Shown here: in pieces, positions 34,848 to 44,356 of the stretch
Numbering within the stretch: position 1 is the first letter of the stretch
How the letters are laid out: each line of letters starts with the position of its first letter
Assembly (NCBI GenBank): GCA_030536575.1
Contig: JAUNPS010000011.1
Span: 1 to 64,000, forward strand
DNA length: 64,000 bases
Direction of reading: 5' to 3'
Source: Eubacteriales bacterium
GTDB lineage: Bacteria > Bacillota > Clostridia > Lachnospirales > Lachnospiraceae
Translations under genes and position numbers: made by a program
The notes under the pieces: model-generated
Told to the model about the DNA's origin: nothing
The model's database searches: none
Seen by the model: only the letters and a program-made list of their open reading frames with translations

Positions 34848-36239
34848 CTATTTCACCTTCCAATATCCAAAACGCTTTCCGCCTTCACGAATAATCCTTC
34901 CCTGTTCCGAAAGTTTCTTCATTGTACGCTGTACCGATGCGATAGATTTCCCTGTCCTGGCAGCTATTTGCTTTTGATTCAGTTTATTGTTTTCGGATAG
35001 AAGATAAATGATTTGATTTCCCAAAACATCTTCTAAAACATCAGTTAAAACGTCATTTTGATGTTTTGGATTTTCTGCATTTTTCTTTTTGCTTTCTTCT
35101 GCCCATACCTCCCGAAGATTTCTGTAAAACACAACCACAAAATCATCTTTTTCTGTTCTGAATTCTACCTTACATCCAGCGGCATCACACAAATCCTTAA
35201 TACGTTTAAGTCCGGTAGCAAAAGTCTCCATATCCTTTGAATAATACAGAACACCTGTAATTACCTTATTTCTGCGAATTGCCTTTTTGTTGCCATCTAA
35301 AAATTCCTCCGGTGTATGGCCTTTCGGAAATCCGCCGGTTGTGTGAATTTCAATCCTGTCTTTAAAAACATCAATCTCATTACACTGATTGTTATGATAC
35401 AATCTGTGTCCATAAGAGTTAATGACTGCTTCCCGGATAGCTTCCACCGGTATTTCCGGTGTTTCTACTCGCTCAAGGCCTATTATGTCCGCTTTCCAGT
35501 CCATCGCATCAATGATATACTGCTCACACACCTTGCTTAGCCCTATAATAGAACCTTTATCCTCTCGACGAATATCTGTAAAAGTTGCCTTCACATTTGT
35601 AGCAAACTTTGCCATCTGAACATCGTTTGTCGTACACGGGCAAAATAAAGCGGCTCCTGCATTTAAAAGATGTATTCCATCTTTGGCGAAAAGATCCAAC
35701 TTTTCCAAAACTACAATCGGATCGTCTGAATTAAATTCAATTCTGCCGACAGCTTTCGCTTTCGTCAAATAGGACTTAAACGCTGCCATATCAATATCTT
35801 CTATCGTATACTCGGATGGCCGTTTTTCCCAACTGTATTTCTCTCCGCCCCTGGCTAACAGCATCTCCGAATACATTTCCTGCGACATAACAAGATCTTC
35901 ATCTGCTTGTCTGATACGCGCAACATTATGGGCAAGATAGGGTTGCTGATCTCCAGAGAACTTTACATATACCGTCTGCTTTCCACCTTCAAATGTCTTA
36001 ATCGTAACTTCTGCGAAAATGGACGGTGTAATATGATTCTTAATCGCCTGACTTACTTTACGCAAAGTCTCATCGTTTATCACTTGCCCTAACACATCGC
36101 CATTGTTTCTGACGCCAAAATACAGTTCGCCGGAACCATGCTTATTCAAAATAGCAACGATGGATGTGATAGCTTCCTTTAATTCACCGGTTGTTTTCTT
36201 GTATTCTATTTGTTCTGTTTCTATTCCAATATTTTCCAT
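34848..36239 (-). CDS. AlbA_2/Schlafen-type ATP-binding protein with winged helix
   Basis: 463 residues from ATG 36237-36239 (AGGTGG upstream). N-terminal AlbA_2 domain (EYKKTTGELKEAITSIVAIL, GELYFGVRNNGDVLGQ), middle GHKL-like ATP-binding segment (EAIREAVINSYGHRLYHNN), C-terminal winged helix (NKLNQKQIAARTGKSIASVQ). Usually described as a putative transcription regulator; several are in mobile or defence settings. The DNA is clearly AT-richer than both neighbours, and a decayed frame lies just upstream, so it is probably acquired. Confidence 0.85.
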   Translation of the reverse strand: MENIGIETEQIEYKKTTGELKEAITSIVAILNKHGSGELYFGVRNNGDVLGQVINDETLRKVSQAIKNHITPSIFAEVTIKTFEGGKQTVYVKFSGDQQPYLAHNVARIRQADEDLVMSQEMYSEMLLARGGEKYSWEKRPSEYTIEDIDMAAFKSYLTKAKAVGRIEFNSDDPIVVLEKLDLFAKDGIHLLNAGAALFCPCTTNDVQMAKFATNVKATFTDIRREDKGSIIGLSKVCEQYIIDAMDWKADIIGLERVETPEIPVEAIREAVINSYGHRLYHNNQCNEIDVFKDRIEIHTTGGFPKGHTPEEFLDGNKKAIRRNKVITGVLYYSKDMETFATGLKRIKDLCDAAGCKVEFRTEKDDFVVVFYRNLREVWAEESKKKNAENPKHQNDVLTDVLEDVLGNQIIYLLSENNKLNQKQIAARTGKSIASVQRTMKKLSEQGRIIREGGKRFGYWKVK

Positions 36240-36291
36240 TAAACCACCTGCCTTTACGATTTTCCTGAAGCTCAGAAAATCGATCAAATAA

Positions 36292-36450
36292 TTATTCTCC
36301 GGTTTCTTCACTGTACTCTATAATTTCAGCAGTTTCAAAATCAAACGCATTCTCCTCCGCTGTTTTTCTGAATCTCTCCACAAATTTCGAATTTTCACCG
36401 AAATGTGTATAATCTTTTGGTAAAGTAAATAGCGTTGACTTGCTTTTATT
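36292..36450 (-). pseudogene. Decayed reading frame upstream of the AlbA_2 gene
   Basis: A 52-codon frame bounded by stops, with no ATG, GTG or TTG near its beginning, ends 53 bp before the AlbA_2 start. Its translation (LPKDYTHFGENSKFVERFRK, then TAEENAFDFETAEIIEYSEE) has a coding-like composition and no repeats. I do not recognise the family. It is read as the 3' end of a lost partner gene or as a leader frame with a non-standard start. Confidence 0.45.
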
Positions 36451-36460
36451 TTACACCAGG

Positions 36461-36485
36461 AGCCAGATTTTTCAAGAGTCTGGCT
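36461..36485. terminator. Hairpin with T run (plus-strand terminator or 5' leader hairpin)
   Basis: AGCCAGA, 11-base loop, TCTGGCT followed on the plus strand by TCTTTTT. No plus-strand gene precedes it; on the minus strand it would lie in the first bases of the AlbA_2 transcript. Confidence 0.4.
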
Positions 36486-36494
36486 TCTTTTTCT

Positions 36495-36523
36495 ATTATA
36501 ACGATAGGACTTTTTATAAGCAA
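36495..36523 (-). promoter_or_regulatory. Promoter of the AlbA_2 unit
   Basis: Minus strand TTGCTT (36518-36523), 17-base spacer, TATAAT (36495-36500). Its -35 touches the T run of the GH95 terminator. Confidence 0.6.
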
Positions 36524-36529
36524 AAAAAA

Positions 36530-36562
36530 GGAGCTGCAACACTATTTTAGTGCAACAGCCCC
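36530..36562 (-). terminator. Terminator of the GH95/GH42/ABC operon
   Basis: GGAGCTGCAACACT/AGTGCAACAGCCCC hairpin with a small internal mismatch, followed on the minus strand by eight T, 13 bp after the GH95 stop. Confidence 0.85.
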
Positions 36563-36574
36563 TACTGTCCGCGC

Positions 36575-38983
36575 CTAGCGGCCCGAAGGCCCGCTCCCCA
36601 AACTCCCCTCAAGCCTAATCACCACCCCGCCATCCGCTTCGATTTCCAAATCCCACCTCCCCTCCTTCTCCTCAGAACTCCTCCTGCTCCCATCCGGCAA
36701 AACCGCCCAAAACGGCTCCCTACAAGCCACCTTCATCCTCCCATCCATCTGAGGCCGAAGCCGCGCCTCCTTCAAATGCTTCTCCTCCCACCGAATATCC
36801 ACACAGCATCCTCCCCGCGCCACCAGCCCCGTCACCTCCCCCTTCTCCCAAAAATCCGGCAGCGCCGGAAGCAGCTCCAAACACCCCATATGGCTTTGCA
36901 TCAGCGTCTCCGCAATCCCCGCCGTCACCCCAAAATTCCCATCAATCTGAAAAATCTCCTTCTCCCCAACCGACTCCCCCAAAGGCGGATGCAGACTAAA
37001 CAAATTCGGATACACACAACTCCCCAAAAAATAACGCAAATGCGTCTCCACCTGCCCGCCATCCGAAAGCCTTGCATAAAAATTCGTCAGCCACGCTTCC
37101 GTCCACCCAATCCGCAGCGGATTCCCTTCCGTCCTCCGCTCCAGCGTCCGGTACACAGCCGGAATCAATTCCGGCGTATCACGCCGGTTCATCTGCGCAA
37201 ACGGATGCAGCCCAACCAGATGCGCAAAATGCCGGTGCCCCGGATCGCATTCTTCAAAGTCCCTGCTCCATTCCATCAACTGACCCAGCTCCCCCACCGA
37301 AAATCCCGGAATCCGTTCCAATGCTTCCGCAATCTCCTGTTCCAATTCCGGCCCCTCCTGCAAAATCCTGCACACTTCCCGCGTATTTTCCAAAAGCTCC
37401 CGAATCAAACTTCGATCCATCGTACTGGAATCGCTGACGCTGCACACCCTGCCCTGCGCGTCATAAAAACTGTTCTCCGGCGACGTAGAAGGACTGGAAT
37501 GCAGCTTCCCATCTTTCCCCTCCCGAAGCCAGTCAAGGCAAAATCTTGCCGCCCCGCGCAAAATGGGATAGGCCGTCTCCCGCAAAAACGTGCGGTCATT
37601 TGTATACAAGTAGTGCTGGTATAAGTGCGTCGAAAGCCACACGCCCGCCATCGGCCAGTAAGCCCATTTGACATTTCCGCCAACCGGAGACGTCTGCCTC
37701 CACAAATCCACATTGTGAAAAACCGCCCATCCCCGGCAGCCGCAGGTCTCCCGCGCCGTCTCCTCACCCGCCTTCGCCAGCTCTTCCAGCATGGAAATCA
37801 GCGGCTCTTCACACTCGCTCAACGCGCACGGGCCTGCCAGCCAATAATTCATTTCAAGATTAATATTCGTCGTCCAGTTACAGCTCCATCCCGGCCGAAG
37901 CTCCTCGCTCCAAATCCCCTGCAAATTCGCTGGCTGCGAAAACCGGCTCTTCTTTTGTGAAGAACAGATTAACAGATACCGTCCATATTGGAAGAGCAAT
38001 GCATAGAGTCCCGGATCACCCTTCCCGTCGGATTTCTTACACGCCGCAAGCCGTTCTTCCGTAGAAAATCGCTCCATTTCTCCATTGCCAATCTTTAACT
38101 GTACCCGGTCAAAAAGGGCTTTATGACTATCGGTACTCCTCTTTCTCAGCACCGCATACGGCTCGCCCTGTACACGCCGAATCGATTCCTCCGCCAACGC
38201 CGCCATCTTTTCATAAGAGGTTTCCATTGGACTGCAATATCCGCAAAACCCATTCTCCGCCGCCGTCAGAAGCGTAACCTTTGTCATATTCCGTATTCGA
38301 ATTCCATCCCGGCTGTAAGTAACGTCCCCATCCGTACCGCATGCCCGCATAACGATGCAATACCGCATCCCGCCGCCATATACCACCGGCTCCTCGCTTT
38401 CCACATAATTCGGCTCCGTATGCACCGGCGCTTCCCCAAGCAGCATATAGCCGAAATCAGACGCCATTTCCGTACTTTCCAGAATACTTGACAGCTTCAC
38501 GCAGATTTCGAGCGGTTTTTCCGCCGTAATCCGAATCGCCAGAAGACCGTCTCTGCCCGAAACAAAACTTTCCGTCCTCACCTCGCCAAATCCGCAGACA
38601 CAGGAAGACCTGGCGCAGGCATCCGCAAGAAGTAGCTCCCTTCGATATCCGCCATACGTCTCCATCCCGCAAAACCGGACGGACACAACACCCGCAGGCA
38701 TATACGCCTCGTTCCACGGCCCCATCATAGTCTCCGTCATAAGCCTTTCCGCTTCAAAATATTGCTCTTCGTCAATCAACGCGCGGACAGCCTCCAGCGT
38801 CTCCCGTTTTACCTTTACCGTCTTCTCCACGCCCGGTTTTCCAGACCAAAGCGTATCCATATTTAAAGGAAGGCGAAACTCCGGAAAATTCCCATATACC
38901 ATTGCGCCCAGCGCGCCGTTTCCAATCGGAAGCGCCTCCGAAAAACGCCCCGCCGAAGTTTTATACCACAGTCTGTCCTCCAT
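36575..38983 (-). CDS. GH95 glycosidase (alpha-L-fucosidase / alpha-L-galactosidase)
   Basis: 802 residues from the ATG at 38981-38983, which lies inside the 3' end of the GH42 gene. GH95 signatures: LWYKTSAGRFSEALPIGNGA, LNMDTLWSG, NWTTNINLEMNYWLAGPCAL (the two catalytic Asn), SPSTSPENSF (general-acid Glu) and QIDGNFGVTAGIAE (Asp that activates the Asn pair). No signal peptide, so it works in the cytoplasm on imported oligosaccharides. GH95 enzymes invert alpha-1,2-L-fucose, and some prefer L-galactose. One change: LNMDTLWSG where LNEDTLWSG is usual. Ends the operon. Confidence 0.93.
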   Translation of the reverse strand: MEDRLWYKTSAGRFSEALPIGNGALGAMVYGNFPEFRLPLNMDTLWSGKPGVEKTVKVKRETLEAVRALIDEEQYFEAERLMTETMMGPWNEAYMPAGVVSVRFCGMETYGGYRRELLLADACARSSCVCGFGEVRTESFVSGRDGLLAIRITAEKPLEICVKLSSILESTEMASDFGYMLLGEAPVHTEPNYVESEEPVVYGGGMRYCIVMRACGTDGDVTYSRDGIRIRNMTKVTLLTAAENGFCGYCSPMETSYEKMAALAEESIRRVQGEPYAVLRKRSTDSHKALFDRVQLKIGNGEMERFSTEERLAACKKSDGKGDPGLYALLFQYGRYLLICSSQKKSRFSQPANLQGIWSEELRPGWSCNWTTNINLEMNYWLAGPCALSECEEPLISMLEELAKAGEETARETCGCRGWAVFHNVDLWRQTSPVGGNVKWAYWPMAGVWLSTHLYQHYLYTNDRTFLRETAYPILRGAARFCLDWLREGKDGKLHSSPSTSPENSFYDAQGRVCSVSDSSTMDRSLIRELLENTREVCRILQEGPELEQEIAEALERIPGFSVGELGQLMEWSRDFEECDPGHRHFAHLVGLHPFAQMNRRDTPELIPAVYRTLERRTEGNPLRIGWTEAWLTNFYARLSDGGQVETHLRYFLGSCVYPNLFSLHPPLGESVGEKEIFQIDGNFGVTAGIAETLMQSHMGCLELLPALPDFWEKGEVTGLVARGGCCVDIRWEEKHLKEARLRPQMDGRMKVACREPFWAVLPDGSRRSSEEKEGRWDLEIEADGGVVIRLEGSLGSGPSGR

Positions 38984-40979
38984 GTCCGGAACCATGCTCC
39001 TTTCTGTACACCCGAACCCCGTAAGGCCCGATCTCCCCGCTCTTCTCACTCCGAAATCCTTCCGGCTCCTCGATCTTACACGCCTCTTCCGTATGATTCA
39101 GCGCAAACAAATAATCCGCCTTCTGTCCCTTCCGCATCACCAGTTCCACGCCCTCCGGCGTTTGTCCATATCCGGAAATTCCCGCCTCTTCCAGCAAATC
39201 TCCGACAAAAAGCTCCAGAATCTTTTGCTCCGGCTCCGTGCCAAGATAATAAACCTTGCCCTTCCCATACGCATTGACCGAAACCGCAGGCTGCCCTTTA
39301 TAAAATTCCGATTCATAAACAGCCAGCGGCTTTGCCGTAGTCAGAGACAGAATATCCGCCCATTTCCTGGCCGTTCCCTCCGTCCCCTTATAGGACAGCT
39401 TTACATCCTTCCAGATCAGGCCGTCATAGTCCTCGATCACCGCTCCGACCGCCTCAGACAGCCGCCCCGGCAATGGCCTGTCCGCCATACACACATTGTT
39501 CCAATTCTTTACGCCCGTCCGCATGGTCAAAACCAGGATTCCTCCGCCCGAAACATAAGAAAGAAACTTATCCTCCAACTCCGGCCGCATCAAATACTGT
39601 AACGGCGCAACCAAAACCGGATACGCTTCAAAGGAATCCTCCTCACGGATAAACTCCACAGATACATTATGCGAGTAAAAAGCCTGATAATATTTCTGTA
39701 TTTCTTCCACATAACTCAGCTCCGGATGCTGCGGCTGAATCTGAATCGCCCAGTCCTGATCGTAAGAAAACAAAAACGCCGCCTGCCCTCTTGTGTAAAC
39801 CCCGGAAATATCCTCCAGAACCGGCGTCATCTGCTCGATAGCCTGTTTTAACTCCCGATAACGTCTCCCCGGAACCCCATTATGCGGCAAAATCCCATGC
39901 CAGAACTGCTCCGTCCCAAAAAGGCAGGTACGCCACCGAAAATACAGAATGGTATCCGCGCCATGCGCAATGCTCTGCACCGTCCACAGCTTCAACTGCC
40001 CCGGCCGCGGCGCCTGCCCGATCACCCCGCCCCCGGTTGGCCCCGCCTGCATCTCCATCATCCAGAAATTCTGATGTTTAACGCTTCGGATAAAATCCAT
40101 ACACCCCGCAACCTCATAGGACGGCTGTCCGGGCGCTTCAAAATAGTACCCATAAGGGTATTGATCATTGGACGCAAAATCCAGCTCCTCCCCATAGGAA
40201 AAATAGTCGGTCTTGTCATAAAATCCCATCAGATTATGGGTAATCCGCTGGTGCGGGCAGATTTCACGGAGAATTTTCACCTGTTCATGGGAAAAATCGA
40301 TCACCAAATCCGAACAGAACCGCTTCCAATCCAGCAAAAGCGAAGGATTATGTACCGTCGGCGTCTGCCTGGGCGCAGGAATCTGTTCAAAACGATCATA
40401 AGTCTGGCTCCAGAACACGGTTCCCCATTCTTCATTCAGCCGTTCAATCGTCTTATATTTCCTTTCCAGCCATCCATGAAAGGCCCGTCTGCAGCTCTCA
40501 CACATGCACAGATCTCCATGGCTGTTTCCAAGTTCGTTGTCAATCTGCCACGCGAACACGTAAGGATTGCCCTTATAATGCTCCGCCATTGCCGTCACAA
40601 TCCGCCTGACATGCTTCCGGTAACTTTCATTGCTCTGGCAGTCGTGATGCCGCCCGCCAAAGCCCTTCCGCTGCCCCTGGGAATCCACGGGCAGAATCGA
40701 CGGCTCCTTTTCGATCAGCCAGGCCGGAGGGGCCGCCGTCGGCGTTCCAAGCATTGTAAAAATCCCCTGCTTTCCCAGAATTTCAATCGCTTCATCCAGC
40801 CACGCAAAGTCAAACCGCCCTTCCTCCGGCTCCATTTTATGCCAGGCAAACTCTGCCATCCGCACAACCTGCAAGCCCATTTCCCGCATCATCCGGGCAT
40901 CCTGCTCCCAACGCTCCCTCGGCCAGTGCTCCGGGTAATAATCCGCTCCGAATCGAAACTGCCGCATCCTGTCTTCCAT
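38961..40979 (-). CDS. GH42 beta-galactosidase
   Basis: 672 residues. GADYYPEHWPRERWEQDARM at the N-terminus, acid/base Glu in WQIDNELG, nucleophile Glu in NFWMMEMQAGP, zinc Cys in CMCESCRRAF, and a trimerisation domain. Cytoplasmic. Releases galactose from beta-galactosides, or pyranosidic arabinose in some members. Follows the MalG-type permease by 19 bp and overlaps GH95, so both enzymes are made with the importer. With GH95 it could strip a fucosylated galactoside. Confidence 0.94.
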   Translation of the reverse strand: MEDRMRQFRFGADYYPEHWPRERWEQDARMMREMGLQVVRMAEFAWHKMEPEEGRFDFAWLDEAIEILGKQGIFTMLGTPTAAPPAWLIEKEPSILPVDSQGQRKGFGGRHHDCQSNESYRKHVRRIVTAMAEHYKGNPYVFAWQIDNELGNSHGDLCMCESCRRAFHGWLERKYKTIERLNEEWGTVFWSQTYDRFEQIPAPRQTPTVHNPSLLLDWKRFCSDLVIDFSHEQVKILREICPHQRITHNLMGFYDKTDYFSYGEELDFASNDQYPYGYYFEAPGQPSYEVAGCMDFIRSVKHQNFWMMEMQAGPTGGGVIGQAPRPGQLKLWTVQSIAHGADTILYFRWRTCLFGTEQFWHGILPHNGVPGRRYRELKQAIEQMTPVLEDISGVYTRGQAAFLFSYDQDWAIQIQPQHPELSYVEEIQKYYQAFYSHNVSVEFIREEDSFEAYPVLVAPLQYLMRPELEDKFLSYVSGGGILVLTMRTGVKNWNNVCMADRPLPGRLSEAVGAVIEDYDGLIWKDVKLSYKGTEGTARKWADILSLTTAKPLAVYESEFYKGQPAVSVNAYGKGKVYYLGTEPEQKILELFVGDLLEEAGISGYGQTPEGVELVMRKGQKADYLFALNHTEEACKIEEPEGFRSEKSGEIGPYGVRVYRKEHGSGHGGQTVV

Positions 40980-40998
40980 ATCCTTCCTCCTCCGGTTT

Positions 40999-41820
40999 TT
41001 ATCCTTTCACCGCTCCCGCAACCATTCCGTCAATAATATACTTCTGCCCCATCAGATACACCAGCACCACCGGCGCGGACGACACCAAAATATAGGCGCA
41101 GACCATATTCCACTGGCTGCTGTACTGGCCAAGGAAATTATAAACCCCAAGCACAATCGTCCATCTGGAAGAACTCTTGATCAGGTACAACGGAAGCTGA
41201 AAATCATTCCACACAAAAACAAACTGCGTAATAAAAAGCGTTACCACCACCGGCTTCATAAGCGGCAGCATAATTTTCACAAACAGGCGGATCGCGCTGC
41301 ATCCGTCCATAATTCCCGCCTCATCCATTTCCTGGGGAAGCGAACCGACAAACCCGTATACCAGAAAAACCGTCTGGGGAATGAACATCCCGATGTACAC
41401 CATAATCATTCCGATGTAAGAATCCATCATGTGGATCGTCTGAAGCATTTCCACCAGCGCAATGATCTGCACGGGGACAATCATCCCGATCAGGAAAAAC
41501 GCATACACCTTATTATTAAAAGAATCCCTGCGCCTGCTCAAAACATAACCGGCCGTCGTCCCCAGAAGCACGGAACCTCCTACGCTCGCCACGGTGATCA
41601 GGACGCTGTTCAGAAAAGCACGTACAATGTTTGTCTTTGCAAAAATGTCGCTAAAATTACTGAATTGCCATTCCTGCGGAAGCTTCAGCGTCAAAATTGC
41701 CGTTTCTGCCGGGGTTTTAAAGGCATTGACCACGATCAGAAGAAGCGGGATCAGCACCACCAGGCTGAAAATCCACGTGCAGATTTCCATGACCCTCAAT
41801 TTTATTTTCTGTGCCCTCAT
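40999..41820 (-). CDS. Sugar ABC transporter permease (MalG-type)
   Basis: 273 residues from the ATG at 41818-41820, which overlaps the stop of the MalF-type gene (ATGA). Six membrane segments; EAA loop EMDEAGIMDGCSAIRLFVKI. Inner-membrane half of the importer of this locus; shared ATPase presumed elsewhere. Confidence 0.93.
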   Translation of the reverse strand: MRAQKIKLRVMEICTWIFSLVVLIPLLLIVVNAFKTPAETAILTLKLPQEWQFSNFSDIFAKTNIVRAFLNSVLITVASVGGSVLLGTTAGYVLSRRRDSFNNKVYAFFLIGMIVPVQIIALVEMLQTIHMMDSYIGMIMVYIGMFIPQTVFLVYGFVGSLPQEMDEAGIMDGCSAIRLFVKIMLPLMKPVVVTLFITQFVFVWNDFQLPLYLIKSSSRWTIVLGVYNFLGQYSSQWNMVCAYILVSSAPVVLVYLMGQKYIIDGMVAGAVKG

Positions 41821-42692
41821 GAAACCTTCGCCTCCCATTTTCCAAAAATACCGTTAATAAACGCAAAGAAGACAACGACTAAAATCGTCAGCAGCACATT
41901 TGCCGCACATCCGGTTGATAAGGCCCCGCTTCCAAAATAGGAATAAATCGTCGTATTCAAAACCTGCGTCGACATACCGGGCCCGCCGTTTGTCAGGGCA
42001 ATGATGATATCGAATACCTTCAGTCCGCCGATCACGCACAGCAGCACATTGACGCTCACCGAAGAAATCATAAGCGGCAATGTAATTTTCCAGAATTTTG
42101 TCCACGCGTTCGCCCCGTCGATGGCAGCCGATTCGTAGCAATCCTGAGGAACCACCTGCAGTCCGGCCAGATAAATCACCATGCAATATCCGGCTCCCTT
42201 CCACACATCGACCAGCATCACCATATACATTGCCGTATCCGGATTCCCCAGCCAGTCATAATGCGCCAGCGTCTTGGAAAACAGCCCCAAAAACTGAGCC
42301 ACCAGCCCGGTGTCCGGAAGGAGCATTGCCACAAACACTTTCCCGACGATCAGCGTACTTAAGATAACCGGCAGATAAAACACCGCTCTCAGAATATTGC
42401 GGCTCTTCATTTTGGTATTCAAAAGCAGCGCAAGCCCGAAGCCGACGACATTTTTCAGGATCGTGGTGACAATCATAAAGGAAAAGGTATTCTTCATCCC
42501 TGTCAGGAACCGTTTCTGCTGAAGCAGGCGGATGTAATTTTCAAGCCCGACAAATTCCAGCTCCTGGGTATAAATCGTCCGGTTTGTAAAAGAATAAATA
42601 ACGCCCAGAATACTGGGAGCTATATAAAACACAATGTATACGGCCAAAGTCAATATTAAAAAGTAACGCGGATACATTTTTTTCTTGATCAT
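41817..42692 (-). CDS. Sugar ABC transporter permease (MalF-type)
   Basis: 291 residues, six membrane segments, EAA loop YESAAIDGANAWTKFWKITL. Follows the binding protein gene by 71 bp; downstream permease is coupled. Confidence 0.93.
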   Translation of the reverse strand: MIKKKMYPRYFLILTLAVYIVFYIAPSILGVIYSFTNRTIYTQELEFVGLENYIRLLQQKRFLTGMKNTFSFMIVTTILKNVVGFGLALLLNTKMKSRNILRAVFYLPVILSTLIVGKVFVAMLLPDTGLVAQFLGLFSKTLAHYDWLGNPDTAMYMVMLVDVWKGAGYCMVIYLAGLQVVPQDCYESAAIDGANAWTKFWKITLPLMISSVSVNVLLCVIGGLKVFDIIIALTNGGPGMSTQVLNTTIYSYFGSGALSTGCAANVLLTILVVVFFAFINGIFGKWEAKVS

Positions 42693-42763
42693 GTTTCGTC
42701 CTCCTGTCTAAAAAAGGGATGTGTACGGAATTTCTCCATACACATCCCGTCCCGCGGAATCCT

Positions 42764-44077
42764 TTAGAATCCTTCCATTCCGAGCGCCACGCAGATGGCG
42801 TCACGGTATTCGTCATACTGTTCGCAGAATTCGTCCGGAGTCATATTGTTCATGAAAACTTCCTGCATTAACTGGCAGAAGGTATCCCAGTCCTGTCCCT
42901 GAATCACGGAGTTGTGAGAAACGTGCGTTCCATAGGTGCCGTCGCTTAACGCATCCATTAATTTCTGGGTGGCAGGCGTATACTGGGAACTGGAAATTCC
43001 TTTAAAAATAGACGCGGAACCGATGGTGTCATAGAAAGCCTGTAAATTTTCATCGGAAGCCGACCAGTTCAGGAAATGTTTGCATACGTCAATATTTTTG
43101 CTGTAGCTGGAAATGTACCATTCACAGCAGGTCGACGCGTAGATTGTGTCATTTTCGCCAATATAATAGGGGATCAGCTCCAGCTTGTCCGAGGTGCCCT
43201 CGCCAAATGTCGTTTCCAGGGAGCTGAACCAGGAAGTCAGGCCAATGCTTACGCCGCACTCATTGTTCGCAACCGCATTCTGTAAGCCGTCCCAAGACTG
43301 CGACATAAAATTGTCGCCGAAGTATCCGGCTGCCGCCCAGTCGTAAACGTCCTGGAGCATGGCCTTCCAGCTTTCGCTGTCCGCATATTTCATCTGATTC
43401 GTGTTGAACTTATTCACCAGATCCGGATCTTTTTCCCAGTCCGCGTGGATTCCCGAAGAGGTAATGTTTCCGCACATCCAGGAATCGCCTGCGCCGCTGT
43501 AGAACGGAATATAGTCGTTTTCCTTCAGCACCTCAAAGGCCGCAACCAGCTCTTCTTTTGAAGTCGGGACTTCCAGCCCACATGCCTCGAACACTTCTTT
43601 ATTTACGCAGAACCCCCAGTAGTCCTGGCTCGCAATCGGCAGTCCGTACAACTTATCGTCAAAGTACCGGAAAGATGAGGTATCCGAAAGCTTATCCACC
43701 CAGGGTTCGTCGGAAAGGTCTACCAGGTTCTTGTCCGCGATCATGTAGGTCAGCTCAGAAGGAGAAGCCGAATTCATCACAATGTCTCCAAGCTCTCCGG
43801 TTGCAAACTGGGATTTGATTACCTCCGAAGCGGTCTGGCTCGGCAGAATGATGACTTCAATCTCCACGCCGAATTCTTCCATGTAATCGTCCACCAGCTT
43901 CTGATACGCGTCGTTCCACCAGTCCTCGGCGGTCGTCAGGGTAATGGCTCTTCCCTCCAGATCTTCTCTTGTCATACTGTAAACGGAGGAATCCTCCTCC
44001 GCGGAAGCACACACGCCCAAGCATCCGGTTCCCAAAAGCATCATACCAAGCGCCGCAGCAATCATTCGTTTCTTCAT
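42764..44077 (-). CDS. Sugar ABC transporter substrate-binding protein
   Basis: 437 residues from ATG 44075-44077 (GGAGGG upstream). Signal peptide MKKRMIAAALGMMLLGTGCL then CASAEEDSS; the Cys in LLGTGC is not in a canonical lipobox, so lipid anchoring is uncertain. Family 1 extracellular binding fold: GRAITLTTAEDWWNDAYQKL, SQFATGELGDIVMNSASPSE, FYSGAGDSWMCGN. Captures an oligosaccharide for the two permeases. TATAAT lies at 44111-44116 with no good -35, consistent with activation by the adjacent YesN-type regulator. Confidence 0.92.
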   Translation of the reverse strand: MKKRMIAAALGMMLLGTGCLGVCASAEEDSSVYSMTREDLEGRAITLTTAEDWWNDAYQKLVDDYMEEFGVEIEVIILPSQTASEVIKSQFATGELGDIVMNSASPSELTYMIADKNLVDLSDEPWVDKLSDTSSFRYFDDKLYGLPIASQDYWGFCVNKEVFEACGLEVPTSKEELVAAFEVLKENDYIPFYSGAGDSWMCGNITSSGIHADWEKDPDLVNKFNTNQMKYADSESWKAMLQDVYDWAAAGYFGDNFMSQSWDGLQNAVANNECGVSIGLTSWFSSLETTFGEGTSDKLELIPYYIGENDTIYASTCCEWYISSYSKNIDVCKHFLNWSASDENLQAFYDTIGSASIFKGISSSQYTPATQKLMDALSDGTYGTHVSHNSVIQGQDWDTFCQLMQEVFMNNMTPDEFCEQYDEYRDAICVALGMEGF

Positions 44078-44205
44078 TTTGAATCCCTCCATTTTTTTCT
44101 TGATGTACTCATTATAGCCTTCCTTTTTTGTATAAAAAATAGATTTTCTAAAGGTAAACTTGGACTTTTTCATCATATTTTCACATATGTACAGCGAAAG
44201 AGGGG

Positions 44206-44234
44206 TTGTTTTTCGTCATAAGCTGCGCTATGCT
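44206..44234 (+). promoter_or_regulatory. Promoter of the YesM/YesN-type regulator pair
   Basis: TTGTTT (44206-44211), 17-base spacer, TATGCT (44229-44234), about 120 bp before the kinase ATG; divergent from the binding-protein gene. Confidence 0.5.
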
Positions 44235-44356
44235 ATTCTTATCACTGTCTTTCGCGAAGCGGAAAACGAAAATTTAGAGACAGCGGCATGCCCTGGACAT
44301 TTTCCTGCATACGGATGTTCCCGGCGATGCCCGAAATAGAAACAAGGAGGGGGACA

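Noticed and set aside
36530-36562. Insertion-sequence end (GGGGCTGTTGCA-type inverted repeat)
   Set aside because: Position right after the GH95 stop with a long T run fits a terminator; no transposase or second end.
42764-44077. Lipoprotein status of the first binding protein
   Set aside because: LLGTGC lacks Leu/Val/Ile at -3, so a lipobox is not secure; left as signal peptide only.
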